DNA from: Anaeramoeba flamelloides
Lineage: Eukaryota; Metamonada; Anaeramoebidae
Assembly (NCBI GenBank): GCA_027625915.1
Contig: JANTQA010000060.1
Coordinates: 1,674,001-1,738,000, forward strand
DNA: 64,000 nucleotides
Direction of reading: 5' to 3'
The stretch's first letter is position 1; the number at the start of each line of letters is the position of its first letter. Below are positions 10,749 through 23,200 of the stretch, piece by piece. Under the pieces are notes generated by a model. That model made no database searches. It worked only from the letters and a program-made list of their open reading frames with translations, and had not been told where the DNA came from. The translations under genes and the position numbers were made by a program.

Positions 10749-11664
10749 TTATTCTTATTAATTTTTTTTTTTTTCAATTTTTTTTTATTTATTTTTATAT
10801 TTATTTATACATTTTTAATTTTTAATATAATTAAAAAGTTCAAGAAATATACTCAAGTATAAAATTAATAATAATAATTTTTTTAAGATTACAATTTTTT
10901 TTTTATATACAAATTTTGAAAATTAAATATTTTGTCCTTTTTGAAGATTGATATTCAAAGAAAAGTCACATTTGAATGAAAAAAAAATCAGAAAATAGCC
11001 TTAAGGTTAAATATAAGAAAAAGTATCTTGATTTTAATTTTGTAATGAATAAATTGAAAATATTTTACAAAATGAGTACTAGCTTAATAATTTTAATGAA
11101 AGTACTGTAGTCAAAATAAAGTGTGCAAAAAAATTTAATGCATGTTTCAAAATAAAAAGCGTGTTTTTTTTTGTTATAGAAGACCTATACATTAACCGAT
11201 CAAAGAAACTGATAATAAACCAAAAAAATATATGTTATTGGTTTCTTAAAGTTCTATTATTTAAAAAGAAATTCAAAAAATTGAAGGATCAAATTTCAAA
11301 ATTTATCTCAAAAAAGAGAGTAAATTATTAAGAAAATTTTTATCATCAAAAAAATTCAAAAAATTGAGAAAATTATGGAAAAAATACAACTATTTGAATG
11401 AATGATTTAAATTTTAGTGAAAATAACCAAACCTTTACTTTCAAAATTGATTTGAAATTATGTATACAATTTGTTAGTAGATTGGATGTTGTCTTTATAC
11501 AAGAAGAAAAAAAAGCCCGGGTAATATTTTTACACACGGATTATAGTCTTTGGCCACGCATTATTTTGATCACTGTAATAATTAAAAATTTTGCTTCGGA
11601 CTTTTATTTCCTTTTTTGAAAATACAAATGAAAATTTTATTCAATTTATTTTGAAACATAAAGA
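10749..11664. other. Intergenic, nothing recognised
   Basis: T-rich sequence follows the RasGEF stop and could serve as its 3' UTR. A 73-codon open frame at 11398-11619 shows no family features and I do not count it. Confidence 0.4.
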
Positions 11665-12345
11665 ATAGTAAATAAAAAAATATGGGATATGAAAAAAATT
11701 CCTGTCAAGATTTTTAATTTTGAATATTAGGATAATTGTTTTACTAGTATTTGTATTCTATATGGGAAAAAATTTTCACTTCCAATTTCCAGATTTTTCT
11801 TCAATAAATACAGTTTTAAAAGAAATGGGTTGTAATTTGAGACAATAAAAATTTGAAAAAAAAATTGAAAATGAAGTGAAAATTTTTCCCACATAGAATT
11901 GAAATACTTGTATAATAGATTAATAATTTCTGTTAATTTGAATCAATCCTTTTTTTAAGAATCAAACTTTTAAAATTATAACACACTCACTTATTAGAAT
12001 GATGACTAATAAAATTACAATTTTTCAAAACACCATACAACCAATCTAAAAACAAGAAGAAAAATTATCATTTTCCAAACTCTGGTAAACCTCTATAATG
12101 ACTCTATTATTTTTAAAAAAAGTTGATCTACTTTATTCGATCAAACAATTACTTGAGTATTCTATAGACAACTTGCTTTAATGAAATTTAGGTTAGTTTA
12201 TAACTAGTCTTTATAAAAAATTTGGTTATGTCTTTAAAGGATTTGATGAAAATATTTGCAATTTTAATCAATTTTCCTATTATTAATAATTAAAAATCTT
12301 GTACTGATTTTTTCACTTTTCTGTAAAAAGTGACCTTTCTCATCA
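11665..12345 (+). mobile_element. Short TIR element (family near 515 bp), copy with a nested hairpin element
   Basis: The interior matches 62105-62620 in the same orientation and 51821-52331 inverted: AAGAATCAAACTTTT, the CACTTATTAGAATGATGA motif, and GAGTATTCTATAGACA. Terminal inverted repeats carry ATATGAAAAAAAT and AAGATTTTTAATT blocks about 100 bp deep. It is longer than its relatives because a 145 bp hairpin element lies at 11755-11899. No coding capacity. I infer a Tc1/mariner-type MITE from the tip and TA-rich target, not from a transposase. Confidence 0.65.
11755..11899. repeat. Nested 145 bp foldback element
   Basis: Terminal inverted repeats of about 27 bp, ATTCTATATGGGAAAAAATT at the left and the complement of ATTCTATGTGGGAAAAATTT at the right, both continuing into TTCACTTC. 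Absent from the two sibling copies of the host element, so it is a secondary insertion. No clear target duplication. Confidence 0.65.
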
Positions 12346-12745
12346 AAATAAATTTTTTTTTGCAAATTTCTCTTTTTCTAATTTTGAAACAAAAAGCATT
12401 TGAGATTTTGAATCAAAATTAAATTGGGTAACGATAAACTCTTTTCAAAATGATAATAAATCTCTCTAAAATTGATAAATAAAGTTGCATAACAAGTTTA
12501 ATTAATTACCATATTCGCTAGGGGAAAAAAAAAAAGCACATTACTAATTGCTTTAAGGAATTTTTTACTAAATTACAACTTCAACGTACCAATAGATGTT
12601 GAGTAAATTGGTAGATCTTTAAACTAATGTTCTTTTTGTGGTGTGGGTAAATCGTTTAAGCAATTAGTTTAAAGTAAAACTTTTAGATGAAATTCTCATT
12701 TTTTGTAATTCTAATTTGAATCTTTTTCTTGAAAAAATCTTTTTA
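12346..12745. other. Intergenic, upstream of the phosphatase gene
   Basis: Nothing recognisable beyond AT-rich sequence. Confidence 0.4.
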
Positions 12746-13639
12746 ATGAAGACCCTTTTAACTAAAAAAAGTTTTCCAAAATGGATTAATTCTTTTGACA
12801 CATTTATTTTTGATTGTGATGGTGTTCTTTATGCGTCTGGGAAAAGTTTGCCTGGAGCCAAGAAATTGCTTCATCTTTTAAAAAGAAAAAAAAAACAAAC
12901 ATACTTCCTAACCAACAATTCAACCAAGAGTTTTCCCATATTCCAGTCAACACTAAAAAAATTTGAATTTCCGGCGATTGAAAAAAAGCAACTAGTCACT
13001 CCCTTTACGTCTTTTCTCTCTGTTCTTGACAATTTGGAAACTTTTGATAAATCTAAAAATAAAGTGTTTGCAATCGTTCCCCCAGTGATCGATTCGGAAT
13101 TAAAAAAAAATGGAATAAATGTTCTAAGCGCAGAGCATCATACAAACCCTTTCAAGATATTTGAAGGAGAATCTTTTCAACTTGATCAGAACGTTGGCGC
13201 GATTCTCGTTAGTAACGATATGGATTTTTCTTGGTCGAAGGCTGCGATTGCTGGGCTCTATCTGAATAAATATCCTAACCTACCATTTTACAAAACAAAT
13301 CCAGAGCCTTCATGCCCGATCAATAATTATCGTTTGCCAAGCACAGGATCAATTGCAAGAATGATCGAAGTTGCAACCGGAAGAGAAGCACAAAATGTTG
13401 GAAAACCAGAAATGTATGGTTTCAGTTTTATTACCAAGCACCTCCAAGCAAACAATAAGGAGGTAAACAAAAACAGGATCTGTATGCTTGGTGATCGCAT
13501 AATTACTGATATGAAATTTGCTGAAAATTCTGGGATTTCCTCTTGTTGGGTCGGTACAGGTGTAAGTTCGATGGCAGAGGCATTAAATTCAACAATTAAA
13601 ATAGACTACATCATCAAAAATTTTGAGGAATTGCTTTAA
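12746..13639 (+). CDS. HAD-superfamily phosphatase of the phosphoglycolate/4-nitrophenyl phosphatase type
   Basis: Single exon of 297 residues from ATG 12746. The open frame extends 30 bases further upstream, but only from a TTG. All four HAD motifs are visible: I, FDCDGVLY (nucleophile and acid Asp); II, FLTNNSTKS; III, the Lys of NVGKPEMYGF; IV, CMLGDRIITDMKFA. Spacing and the capping insert between motifs II and III fit subfamily IIA, which includes phosphoglycolate phosphatase, pyridoxal phosphatase and 4-nitrophenylphosphatase. Family members are cytosolic Mg-dependent phosphomonoesterases that hydrolyse small metabolites such as 2-phosphoglycolate; the exact substrate cannot be read from sequence. 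No signal peptide or frame damage. Length is usual for the family. Confidence 0.93.
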   Translation: MKTLLTKKSFPKWINSFDTFIFDCDGVLYASGKSLPGAKKLLHLLKRKKKQTYFLTNNSTKSFPIFQSTLKKFEFPAIEKKQLVTPFTSFLSVLDNLETFDKSKNKVFAIVPPVIDSELKKNGINVLSAEHHTNPFKIFEGESFQLDQNVGAILVSNDMDFSWSKAAIAGLYLNKYPNLPFYKTNPEPSCPINNYRLPSTGSIARMIEVATGREAQNVGKPEMYGFSFITKHLQANNKEVNKNRICMLGDRIITDMKFAENSGISSCWVGTGVSSMAEALNSTIKIDYIIKNFEELL

Positions 13640-14070
13640 AACATTTATTCAAAAGTTCAGCATTTAAGGGAGAGCCAACAATAAAGCCAAAAAATTTTCA
13701 CACTTTTTTACCATTTTGTCAAAGGGGATCAGAAAACAATATTGTTTTTACTTTGGCTGTGTATCAGTTGCTTTTTAGTATTCAAAGCGCTTGTTGAAAA
13801 ATAATTTATTTCATTTTTTTTCACAGATATAAAATAAAATTATACGATAGAATGTCAAGTTGAATGATTTTTATCTTATTTTTGGAAATGTTAAACAGTT
13901 TACCTTGTGTTCATATCTCAACATTATATTGAGAGATTTTAATATTGAGTGTGAAAAAAATTGTTTTTCAGATGACACCCTAAATAACAAAAATCAAACA
14001 AAAACACAGCGAAAATACACAATAAAGTTTGCTGATCAAATTGAAAAGTAATAAAAAAGTGAAAATTTTT
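13640..14070. other. 3' flank of the phosphatase with an unexplained small open frame
   Basis: A 63-codon frame at 13860-14051 lacks an ATG at its start and matches no family I know. Its composition is slightly coding-like (DDTLNNKNQTKTQRKYTIKF), so a lone exon cannot be excluded. Confidence 0.25.
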
Positions 14071-14074
14071 TTTT

Positions 14075-14490
14075 TTATTAGAAAAGAAGTGTAAATTACA
14101 ACCTAGGTGCACTTAGACTTAAATTTCCTTTTTGAAATTTAAGTGTAAAATCTTAGATTTCATGATTATTAATTAATGAAATTTATTTCAAGCTATCTTG
14201 ATTTAATATTAATTTATACAGATTTTTTTACTTTTAATTGATTTTGAATAATACCAATCTATCTATTTTCAGAGGAAAGACATAACCCAAAAAAAAATAA
14301 TCAATATTTTCTATTATTTCTTTCTTATTAAGTTTTGAATATAAAAAACAAAATTTTATTTATTTTTAATTTATAACATAGTAATATCTATTTAGGCAAT
14401 TAGTAAAATTTCTGAATTTTAGAATTGCTGAACTTGAAGGAAATCTTAAATATGAGTTGCGAATAAAGAATTTTGATTATTTATTATTGA
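14075..14490 (-). mobile_element. LINE 3' fragment
   Basis: Reverse-strand copy of the last 410 bases or so of the LINE. The 3' palindrome is decayed (GTGTAAATTACA then A, 14089-14101). It ends at the position where other copies carry the hairpin insert. Boundaries are approximate and no target duplication was found. Confidence 0.75.
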
Positions 14491-15427
14491 GGTTTTTTTT
14501 TTTTTGAGTTCCGTCAGATATTGAAACTTTGAAACCTAGAACACGATTCTCAACTCAATTTGTGAAAAGAAAGCGAAACAAAGTAAAGCCAAGTTCAATT
14601 GTTAAATTTTCAATTTTTTGAACATTTTGTTTTATTAAATTTTTGGTTTTATTAAATTGTGTTTTGGATTTCGAAACAAACCAATATAGAAATACCTAAA
14701 TTTGGTCACGGAATAAACCAAAAAATATACATGAGAAGTTTTCAATTTTAAAAAATCTTTTTTTGTAAATACCAAACAAAAAAGATCACCTTTCCAAATA
14801 AACTTTTTGAATCATGATAAAAAAAAATCAACCAATTCCTAATTTAGAAGATATTTCTTGTTTTTCTTCTTGATTTGTATGAGATCCAAACAAGTCATTA
14901 CCTTAAATTTATAACAAATTAGAATTTATTATTATTTAACAAAACCTTGTTTTTTCCAAATTTGTTTTCAAAATTATTTTTTCAAATATTTTTATCAAAA
15001 TAAGCCAAAATAAAGAATACTATTTCAAAAATAAAAATAAAAGAATCAAATACACAAAATCAAAAACAAATTTTAAAAGATTCATACCCAAAATAAAAGG
15101 AAAACTTTAGAAAGAATTTCAATCTGATTTAGAATAATTTTTAATTCTCATTTAATGGAAAATGAATATATCCCAAAATCAAATTGAAAAATCTATAAAA
15201 TATTTATTTCTGAAGAAAGGATATCAATAAAAATATCCAATTTTCTAAAACCAAAACTAGAAATAGGTGAATTAAATTAAAATAAGATTTGGACATTCAT
15301 TTTGGGTATTCTTTACAAATAAAAAGTAATTTTTCAATCAAAAAAAATTTCCAAACTTTTCTCATTCAGAATTAAATATAAAACCAAACAAAGAAGAAGT
15401 AATTATATCAAACATTTGATCTAAGAT
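14491..15427. other. Intergenic, nothing recognised
   Basis: AT-rich with short A and T runs. No coding frame or shared repeat seen. Confidence 0.4.
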
Positions 15428-15446
15428 CAAGAAATAAATGATTTTT

Positions 15447-16612
15447 TTTATTATTGAAGAAGTGTAAATTACATGCTCGTTGCCCTTAGACTGAAATTCC
15501 CTTTCAGAAATTTAAGCGTAAAATCATAGATTTCACGATTATTAATTAATGATAATAATTTCAAACTATCATAGTTTAAAATCAATTCATTAAGATTTAT
15601 TTCTTTTAATTTATTGTGAAAAATTAATCTATCTTTTTCATAGAAAGTACATATCCATAAAAAGTGATCAATATTTTCTATAACTTCCTTTTGTTAATAT
15701 TTTAAACATAAAGTACAAAATTTATTTGAATTTTTATAAATTACATGGTAATATCTATTTAAACAGTTAGTAAATGTTCTGAATTTTAGAATTGTTGAGC
15801 TTGAGGGATAACTTAAATATTTTTGAGTTTTAAATAAATAATTTTGATTTTTTATTATTGTCAAATATTTTTGTGGTGTGTCTAGGTTTTCCAGAATTCA
15901 AAAGAATAGAGAAAAATCTTTGATTTTACTCAATTCTTTTGAATTTTGGTAAACCTAACGACCTCCCAACTTGTTGAATTCAACAACTCGTTATAATTAT
16001 AAATATTTATTTAATAATCCAATAAAATCTTTTGAATACCCGTTGATTTTATTATTTATTCTTTGATTAAATTTTATTAATTTTTCTAAATAAGGGAGAG
16101 ATAAATTTTTTTAATTTTTTTTGAATTTAAATTTCAATTTATTTATAGAAATTATTATATTTTCTATTTTAAATTCTGTTTTATAAATAAGAATTGGTGT
16201 ATTTCTGTTTATTTTACATATTTCTGTAATACAGGAATTAATCCACAAATTTAAATAATTTAAAGTTTTTCTTTCATATTTATATATTTCCAACCTATAT
16301 GTCAATTGGCTTATGATAAAAGATTTAAATAATCTAATTTTTAAACTATTGTTGATCGAGTTGTTATTGAATAACTGTTTACAGTTGTTATATGTTTCTT
16401 TTGCCTTTTTTAAATTATAAACTATATCCAAACTTTTATCTAAATAAATACCCAAATATTTAATTTTTTTTAAGTCTTTTGAAACAACTATTTTATCTTT
16501 ATTAGGTTTTAATCCAAATTGAACATTAATTTCATATATTGAATTTAATTTCTGATTTAATTGATTTCTATTTCCTTTAATAATTAAAATTAAAACCTCT
16601 GCAAACATTTGA
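15447..16612 (-). mobile_element. LINE copy, 5'-truncated in the RT domain, with 19 bp target duplication
   Basis: CAAGAAATAAATGATTTTT occurs at 15428-15446 and again at 16613-16631, a perfect 19 bp target-site duplication that fixes the insert at 1166 bp. On the reverse strand it begins at the RT catalytic block, reads MFAEVLILI where an active enzyme has FADDLILI, continues through the RT thumb (KIKYLGIYLDKSLD), then a CCHC knuckle (FCTLCLKY, ENIDHFLWIC), and ends RATSM-stop. The stop lies in the 3' palindrome at 15462-15474. A hairpin insert interrupts the ORF at 15883-15957. The loss of both catalytic Asp residues and the stops mark it as dead; the perfect duplication suggests a modest age. 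Confidence 0.92.
15883..15957. repeat. LINE-associated hairpin (single)
   Basis: Inverted repeat of about 29 bp per arm, TAGGTTTTCCAGAATTCAAA at the left and the near-complement ending GGTAAACCTA. The loop is T-rich and contains ATCTTTGATTTT. Same arm type as hairpins at 3549-3624 and 4459-4525. Confidence 0.85.
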
Positions 16613-16631
16613 CAAGAAATAAATGATTTTT

Positions 16632-17293
16632 ATTTTTTCTTTTTCATTTTTTAGAATTCCATTTTTTTAATTGGTTTGTAAATAAATTATACTATGGCGA
16701 TATTCCACTCTCATATTTATTATTAAAATATTAATATATTTATTTAAAGGAATTATTTGAAGAATTCAGTTTTAGATAAACTCTGACACTCAAAATGTGT
16801 AAAATATACTTACTCCCTTAATATCTTTAAGATTAAAATCCCCCCCCCAAAAAAAAAAAAAAAAAAAAAAAAACTCACGGTTTGGGGAAAAAGAAGTTAC
16901 TATACAATTCAACAAAAAATGGAAAATATGCAAATGATGTAAAGATTTTTTACACAATAAAATACTGTTATAGCTTTTCCATTCTCTGAGAAATTCTTCT
17001 CAAGATTAAACCTCTTTTAAAAAACAGTTTTTATGTTAAACAAAAAAAAATATGAATCACCTTATTTCACTTAAAAAATATCATAAAAAATTGCGATCAA
17101 AGCATTGATATCTTTTATTTTATGTAATATCACACTAAAAAACAAATTAGATTATTATTAAAAAATCAATAAATGATTGACACTTTTCACTATTTAAATA
17201 TTTATAATTGACGATTGAGTTTAATAAAGATTATTTAAAATAAATATGACCCTCTTTTTTTTGAAATAGCTTATCTAAAACATAAAATATAAC
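16632..17293. other. 3' flank of RCC1-BTB gene with poly-C/poly-A run
   Basis: Contains nine consecutive C at about 16842-16850 directly followed by a long A-run, an unusual feature in this AT-rich DNA. Nothing coding seen. Confidence 0.45.
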
Positions 17294-20200
17294 TTAATTA
17301 TAAATATTCTTTATTTTGCCATATTCATTTTGAAAATTTGAATTTTTTGATAATTGGTAATAATCAAAAGCATCTTCCAATTCTTCTGCTAGTAGTTGAG
17401 GGTCGTCATCGGCTGTCAATTCAATTCTATTTAAATAAAAGAATTTAATTAAAATTTCAATACTTTCGATTGTTTTGCACGAATAATCAGTAACAGAATT
17501 AGATTTTTCTGTTACATTTTTAAACATTTCCCGAAATAAACCAGATTTTGCTTGTAAAATGAATTTATGAACTGGAATTTCTTCAAGAATTTCCTCTTCT
17601 TCTTCGTTTTCGTTGTCATCGTCATCAATTTTAACATAAAGAATAAAATTTTTTGAATTTTCATCAGCAAATAAATGTTCTAAAGTTTTTGAAAATGGAA
17701 GATTAAGGTTTTGTAATGCATTTAAAGATTTCAAAATGTTTTTTAAAATTGCAGAATGGTTTTTTGTTGTATCGCCATACACCCACCTTAAAAATATGGT
17801 TGTTTCTTCCTTTGTGAATCGGCTTTCAACTAACTTGGTTATTTCATCAATATTTTTACCAGTTCTCGATTCAACTAAAATTTTATGTGCTTTGATTCCA
17901 TTTAATGTAAAATCAAAAAAGATTTGATTTTCAAATAACTTTAAGAATTCATTGTCAAGTTTTTTTTTACGATTAAAAATTACGAATGAATTCCATGAGC
18001 CACAAATTGGCCATATGGTACTTTTATTTTTCAAGTTTGGTAAATCCAATTTGTGAATTTTATCAACATCAGAATTTATACCCAATTGACTATCTCTATT
18101 ATTCCCCCAAATATAAAGTTCATTATTTTGGTCAAGCGCCATCGAATGTTTAAACCCAGAAGTTATTTCAATAATTTTCATATCGTTGAAATGTGGAAAT
18201 TTTTTAAAACTAGATGATACCAAAAAATTTATATTATTACCAGCTGAAAATACTTCACCACTATTATATAATAATAACGAATACTTTTCTGCACATGAAA
18301 ATTTTTTTACCGATTCAAAATCGACACCTTCTAATTTTTTTGGTCTTTCAATAGTAGTTATATCAATTCCACATTGATCTATAGAAATATATATATATAT
18401 ATATATATATATAACATATATGTAGGTTATTTTTTCAATATAAATTATGATCATTATACAAAAATAATAAAGATATGAAAATGAAAAAATTATAAAAAAT
18501 ATCTAAATAGTTTTGAAAAATTGTTTTATTGAGAAGTGAATTTTTAGAAAAAATTTTCTGTGACAATACAATAAACTTGATTTTTTAAGGGATCTCAAAC
18601 TGTTTCCTAATTATTTGATTTTCAGAGAAATATTTCAAGTTTAAAAAGAAATATCGAATATTTTTTTTTTTTATTATTATTGAAGAAGTGTAAATTACAC
18701 TCTAGTTGCACTTTTACTTAAATTCCCTTCCAGAAATTTAAGCGTAAAATCATAGATTTCACGATTATTCATTAATGGAAATAATTTCAAACTATCACAG
18801 TCAAAAATTATTTCATTAAGATTTATTCATTTAATTTATTCAGAAAAATTAATCTCTTTTTTTTCATAGAAAGGACATACCCATAAAAAATGATCAATAT
18901 TTTCTATATTTCCTTTTTTTCATACTTTAAATATAAAGGAAAAAAATCAATTGAATTTTTATTGATTACATAATAATATCTATTTAAGCAGTTAGTAAAT
19001 TTTCTGAATTTTAGAATTGTTGAGGTTGAAGGATAACTTAAATATCTTTGGGTTTTAAATAAATGATTTTGATATTTTAATTATTGTGGAATATTATTGT
19101 AGAGTGTCGTAGAGTGCCGTCAAGTACCTAGGTTTTCTTGGGGTTTTTTGTTTTATCTGTTAATAGTTCTAGATTTTTTTGAGATTTTCTAGTTTTTTTT
19201 GAGGTTTTCTATTTTATTTGTGAAGTGTTCTAGGTTTTTTTTACCTTCGAAATAAACCGAAAATTTTAATAAATTTTCGGTTTATTTCGAAGGTAAAAAA
19301 AACCTAACGAAAATCTATTGATTTTCAAAATAAACAGAATACTCAAGAAAATATAACGATATTTCCACTTCTGAGTATTCAATTATACATTATATGTGTA
19401 CTTGTATATTTCTTTTTTTAGTTCAATTAAAACTTTGAATTCCAGTTGATTTTATTTTTTTTTGTTAATTAAATTTTAATAAGTTTTCAAAATCAGGAAG
19501 AGAGTATTTTTTTAATTTTTTTATATTTACAGAAATTAAAATATTTTGAATTTTGAATTTTGGTTTTCTAAATAAGAATTGGTCTTTTGTTTGTTTATTT
19601 TACATATTCCAGTAATACATGAATTAATACAATTGTTAAAAGAATTTAAGTTTTAATTTCATAATTAAAAATTTCTAATCCATAGGTTAATTGACTTAAT
19701 ATCCAGGATTTAAATATTCTTATTTTTAAGTTATTGTTCCGAGGATTGCCATTGAATACTTTTTTACAGTTTTTATATGTTTCTTGAGATTTTTTTAAAT
19801 TATAAACATATATGTGAAATTATATCCAAATAAATACCCAAATAATTAATATTTTTAAAAATCTTTTGATATAACAGTTTTTTCTTGATTCGGTTTTAAT
19901 CTAAATTGAATAATAATTTCATATATCGAATTTTATTTTCGATTTAAATAATTTTATTTCCTTTAATAATTAGGACAAAATCATCTACAAGCATTTGACA
20001 ATGGTCCGTTAAAGGTATTATTTTTAATAAAAGAAAATTTGAAATTAGAATAGGCGAGACAAATGGACCCCTTGGAATATACCAAATCCTTCTCCTTGAT
20101 AATATTTTAATAAAAAATTTTTTAATAAAAAACATTTGATAATAAATTTTTTAATTGTTTTTCTAATTATTTTAAAATTAATTGGATCAAATCATTTTGT

Positions 20201-23200
20201 GCTATATCAATCATTATAATATAGATTTTATTATTTTCATTTTCATTTTCATTATCTGATTTGATTTTCATTTAAGTATTTAAAAAATTTAATAGTGCAA
20301 TACGAGAGGTGTATTTTTTTTGAATGCAAAATAGAAATTTTTGAATAAATCCTCAACAAGGGTTTCATTAGTTAATATAACATCGTTTGAAAAATAATCT
20401 TGGTAAACTTTGATTAATTGAAATAAGTCTATAGTTTAAAGTTACCCATTCATTTCCTTTTTTGTAAATAAGAAAAATTGATCTTTTTTGAATATCAGAA
20501 GTATTATTCTTATTAGAGTTGAACAACCAATTATCAAATATATTCAGAATTATAAAAAGATATTTTTTTCATTTAAATTTTCAATTGGATTAAATTAAGT
20601 GATATTTTCATCATCAACAATATATTTTAAATTTTCAATTTTTTTAATCCATAAAACTGATTTATTTTTTTAAATTTTTAATAGTGTTTTGATTTTCAAT
20701 TGGGAAAAATATATCAATTTTAAAATCATTCATTTTTTTTAATATGTTTTTATATAATTTAAAATTTCTTTACTTTGGTCAATTTAATTTTTTTTTAATA
20801 GAGTCAAAATATTTATCAAGTATATTTTTATTATTTAGAATCATTTTCATTTTTTTGAGACTTTATTAAATTCATTTTTTTTCAAAAATTTTTGTTTTGG
20901 ATGAAATTTTAAGTTTATTTCAATGAATTTATTCAAGCTTTTTTTTTTTTTATTTTTTTTTTTTTTGATAAACTATTAATTAAGTTAGGATTACTATAAA
21001 TATTTTTAATTAATGGAGCAATTTTATAATCTTTTTTGTTTTATTTATAAATTTTATCTGTATATTTGATATAAATTTATTCTTATATTTTTTTAGAGAG
21101 TTCGTATTTAAAATATTTTTATTCATAAAAAATATTTTAATAAGTTCTTTTTTAATAAATATTATTATTGATATTTTTATATATTTTTTTTATTATTCCA
21201 TTCTGCACAAACATTAATATTATTAATAATCATTTTGTGGTCTGGTATATTTTTCATTGATTTTGATTTTTTTAGAATTTTTTTATTATAATAATCAATT
21301 AGTAGGTGGTTAATGTGTTTGTTCTATATTTGAAGAATTTGGAAGAATTTTAAAATTTTTTAGTTGATTTTTTTTTTGTTAATCTCAATATCTGTCAGAT
21401 TAAAATCCAAAGCAATTATTGTTTTGAAATTATGATATAGATCAATTATTTTTTGTATAATTTTTCTTAATTCTTTTGTTCGATCCTCTTGTAAATAAAT
21501 GTAAAGAAAATTATATCCATTATACGAATTATTTGTATATATTAGTCTGGGTAATGAATTTCAGAAATAAATTATATATATATTTTTTTTGACTAATATT
21601 TGTAGTCCATGTTTAGATTTTTTTTCAACATAACAATTTTTAATTATAATATCCTCAAAAAAAAAATAAGTTTGAAATATCGATAATTTAAACTATCACC
21701 ACAATGAATATTTTTCTCTCTCTAATTATTTCTTGAAAAAAATAAGTGCCGAGTAACTATGATAGATATTCCCCCCAAAGATTATTGAGTACTTATTCAA
21801 GTAAGATTCAATTAATATTGATATGTAAATTCATTTATCAACTTGAAAGAATAGAGTAATATATTTTTTGAAAAGGAATTCGTTTTTAAGTAATTTAATT
21901 TTTAAGTGAAAAGATCTGAATATTTTGAATTTTTAGGTTTTGGAAAATATAAAGAAAAATTTGCAAAAACTTTTTATTCGAAGAAAATTTCACTTTTAGT
22001 AATTTCTAATAGTTTGGATGAACAAATTAAATTGAATATTTATTCGTATTTAAAATACCTGATAAATCAATAAATTAATGATCAAAAAAAATTAAACTTT
22101 TTTATTTGTTTTTTTAATAATTTATTAAATTTCTTGGAATTTAAAATATGAAGTAATATTTTTTTAAAATATTTGTGGTATAAAACAATGAACTGTTCTT
22201 CTTAAAATATAGTTATTTGATAATATTTTTTAATTATTTTCTTCGTTTAATTATTTATTGGAATTAGTTATATTTGTTGGAATATATTTGAAAAGAGGTG
22301 AGAAATTAAATTAAAACTCATCAATAATTTTAATCTTTGGGTTATTACTAATTCACTGAAACAATTAAGATCGGGTTATTAATTATTGATTCTAAATAAT
22401 AGAATTAAAAATGATTTCTTAAGTCTTATAAGTTGAATTCCCCAGTTTTTCAAAAAGGTATTTTGAACGATTTTTTATCTTAATAATGTTGTAATTTTGA
22501 ACATGTTTTTTTCTGTCAAACAAAAAGAAAAAATTGTTTCAAAATCCGTTTCGAACAAAGCTATTATTTTATCTTTTTTCCAAGTTTCAAATTATTTTAC
22601 TAAAATTTTTTTGAAACCAAGTATATTTTTTGATATTGAGATTTATTTTAAAACATAGGAGTTTTTCTTTTTAACGTATATTTTTTGTATACTTCCTTCG
22701 AAGATGTTTTCTTTTATGGTTAATGGTACCTTGAAAGAAAACACCAGGACGAAAAATGGTTGGTTGTTGAGAAAGTCGGGAATTGACTTGTTTTTAACAA
22801 AAATTGAACACAAAGATCGAGAGTAAAGTAAATTGATAAAAAATGCAAATAAAAATCTTACGGTTATCATTTTTTCCTGCTGCGAAAATTTCACCATTCT
22901 TTTTGAGAATAAAAATATGGTGTGCATAAACTCCAGACCATAAATGATGAACATTTTTGTCCACTAAACGAAACATTTCCGTGGATTGAATATTCTCTTC
23001 ATCCATTCTACCAATCTCACTTTTGCCACACATCCAAAGAAAGCCATCCGAGGTTAAAAAAAAGGAATGGTGCGTTCCTGTAAAAACGTCATTAATCTGT
23101 TTGTTTTCAAAAAAATCCAATTTACAGGGTACCTTTGATCTGTATCGTTCATTAAATTTATTGCCCATGCTACCATGTCGGTATTCGTCAGTTCCCCAAG

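Noticed and set aside
11398-11619. 73-codon open frame
   Set aside because: No ATG at its start, AT-rich composition like the flanks and no family resemblance.
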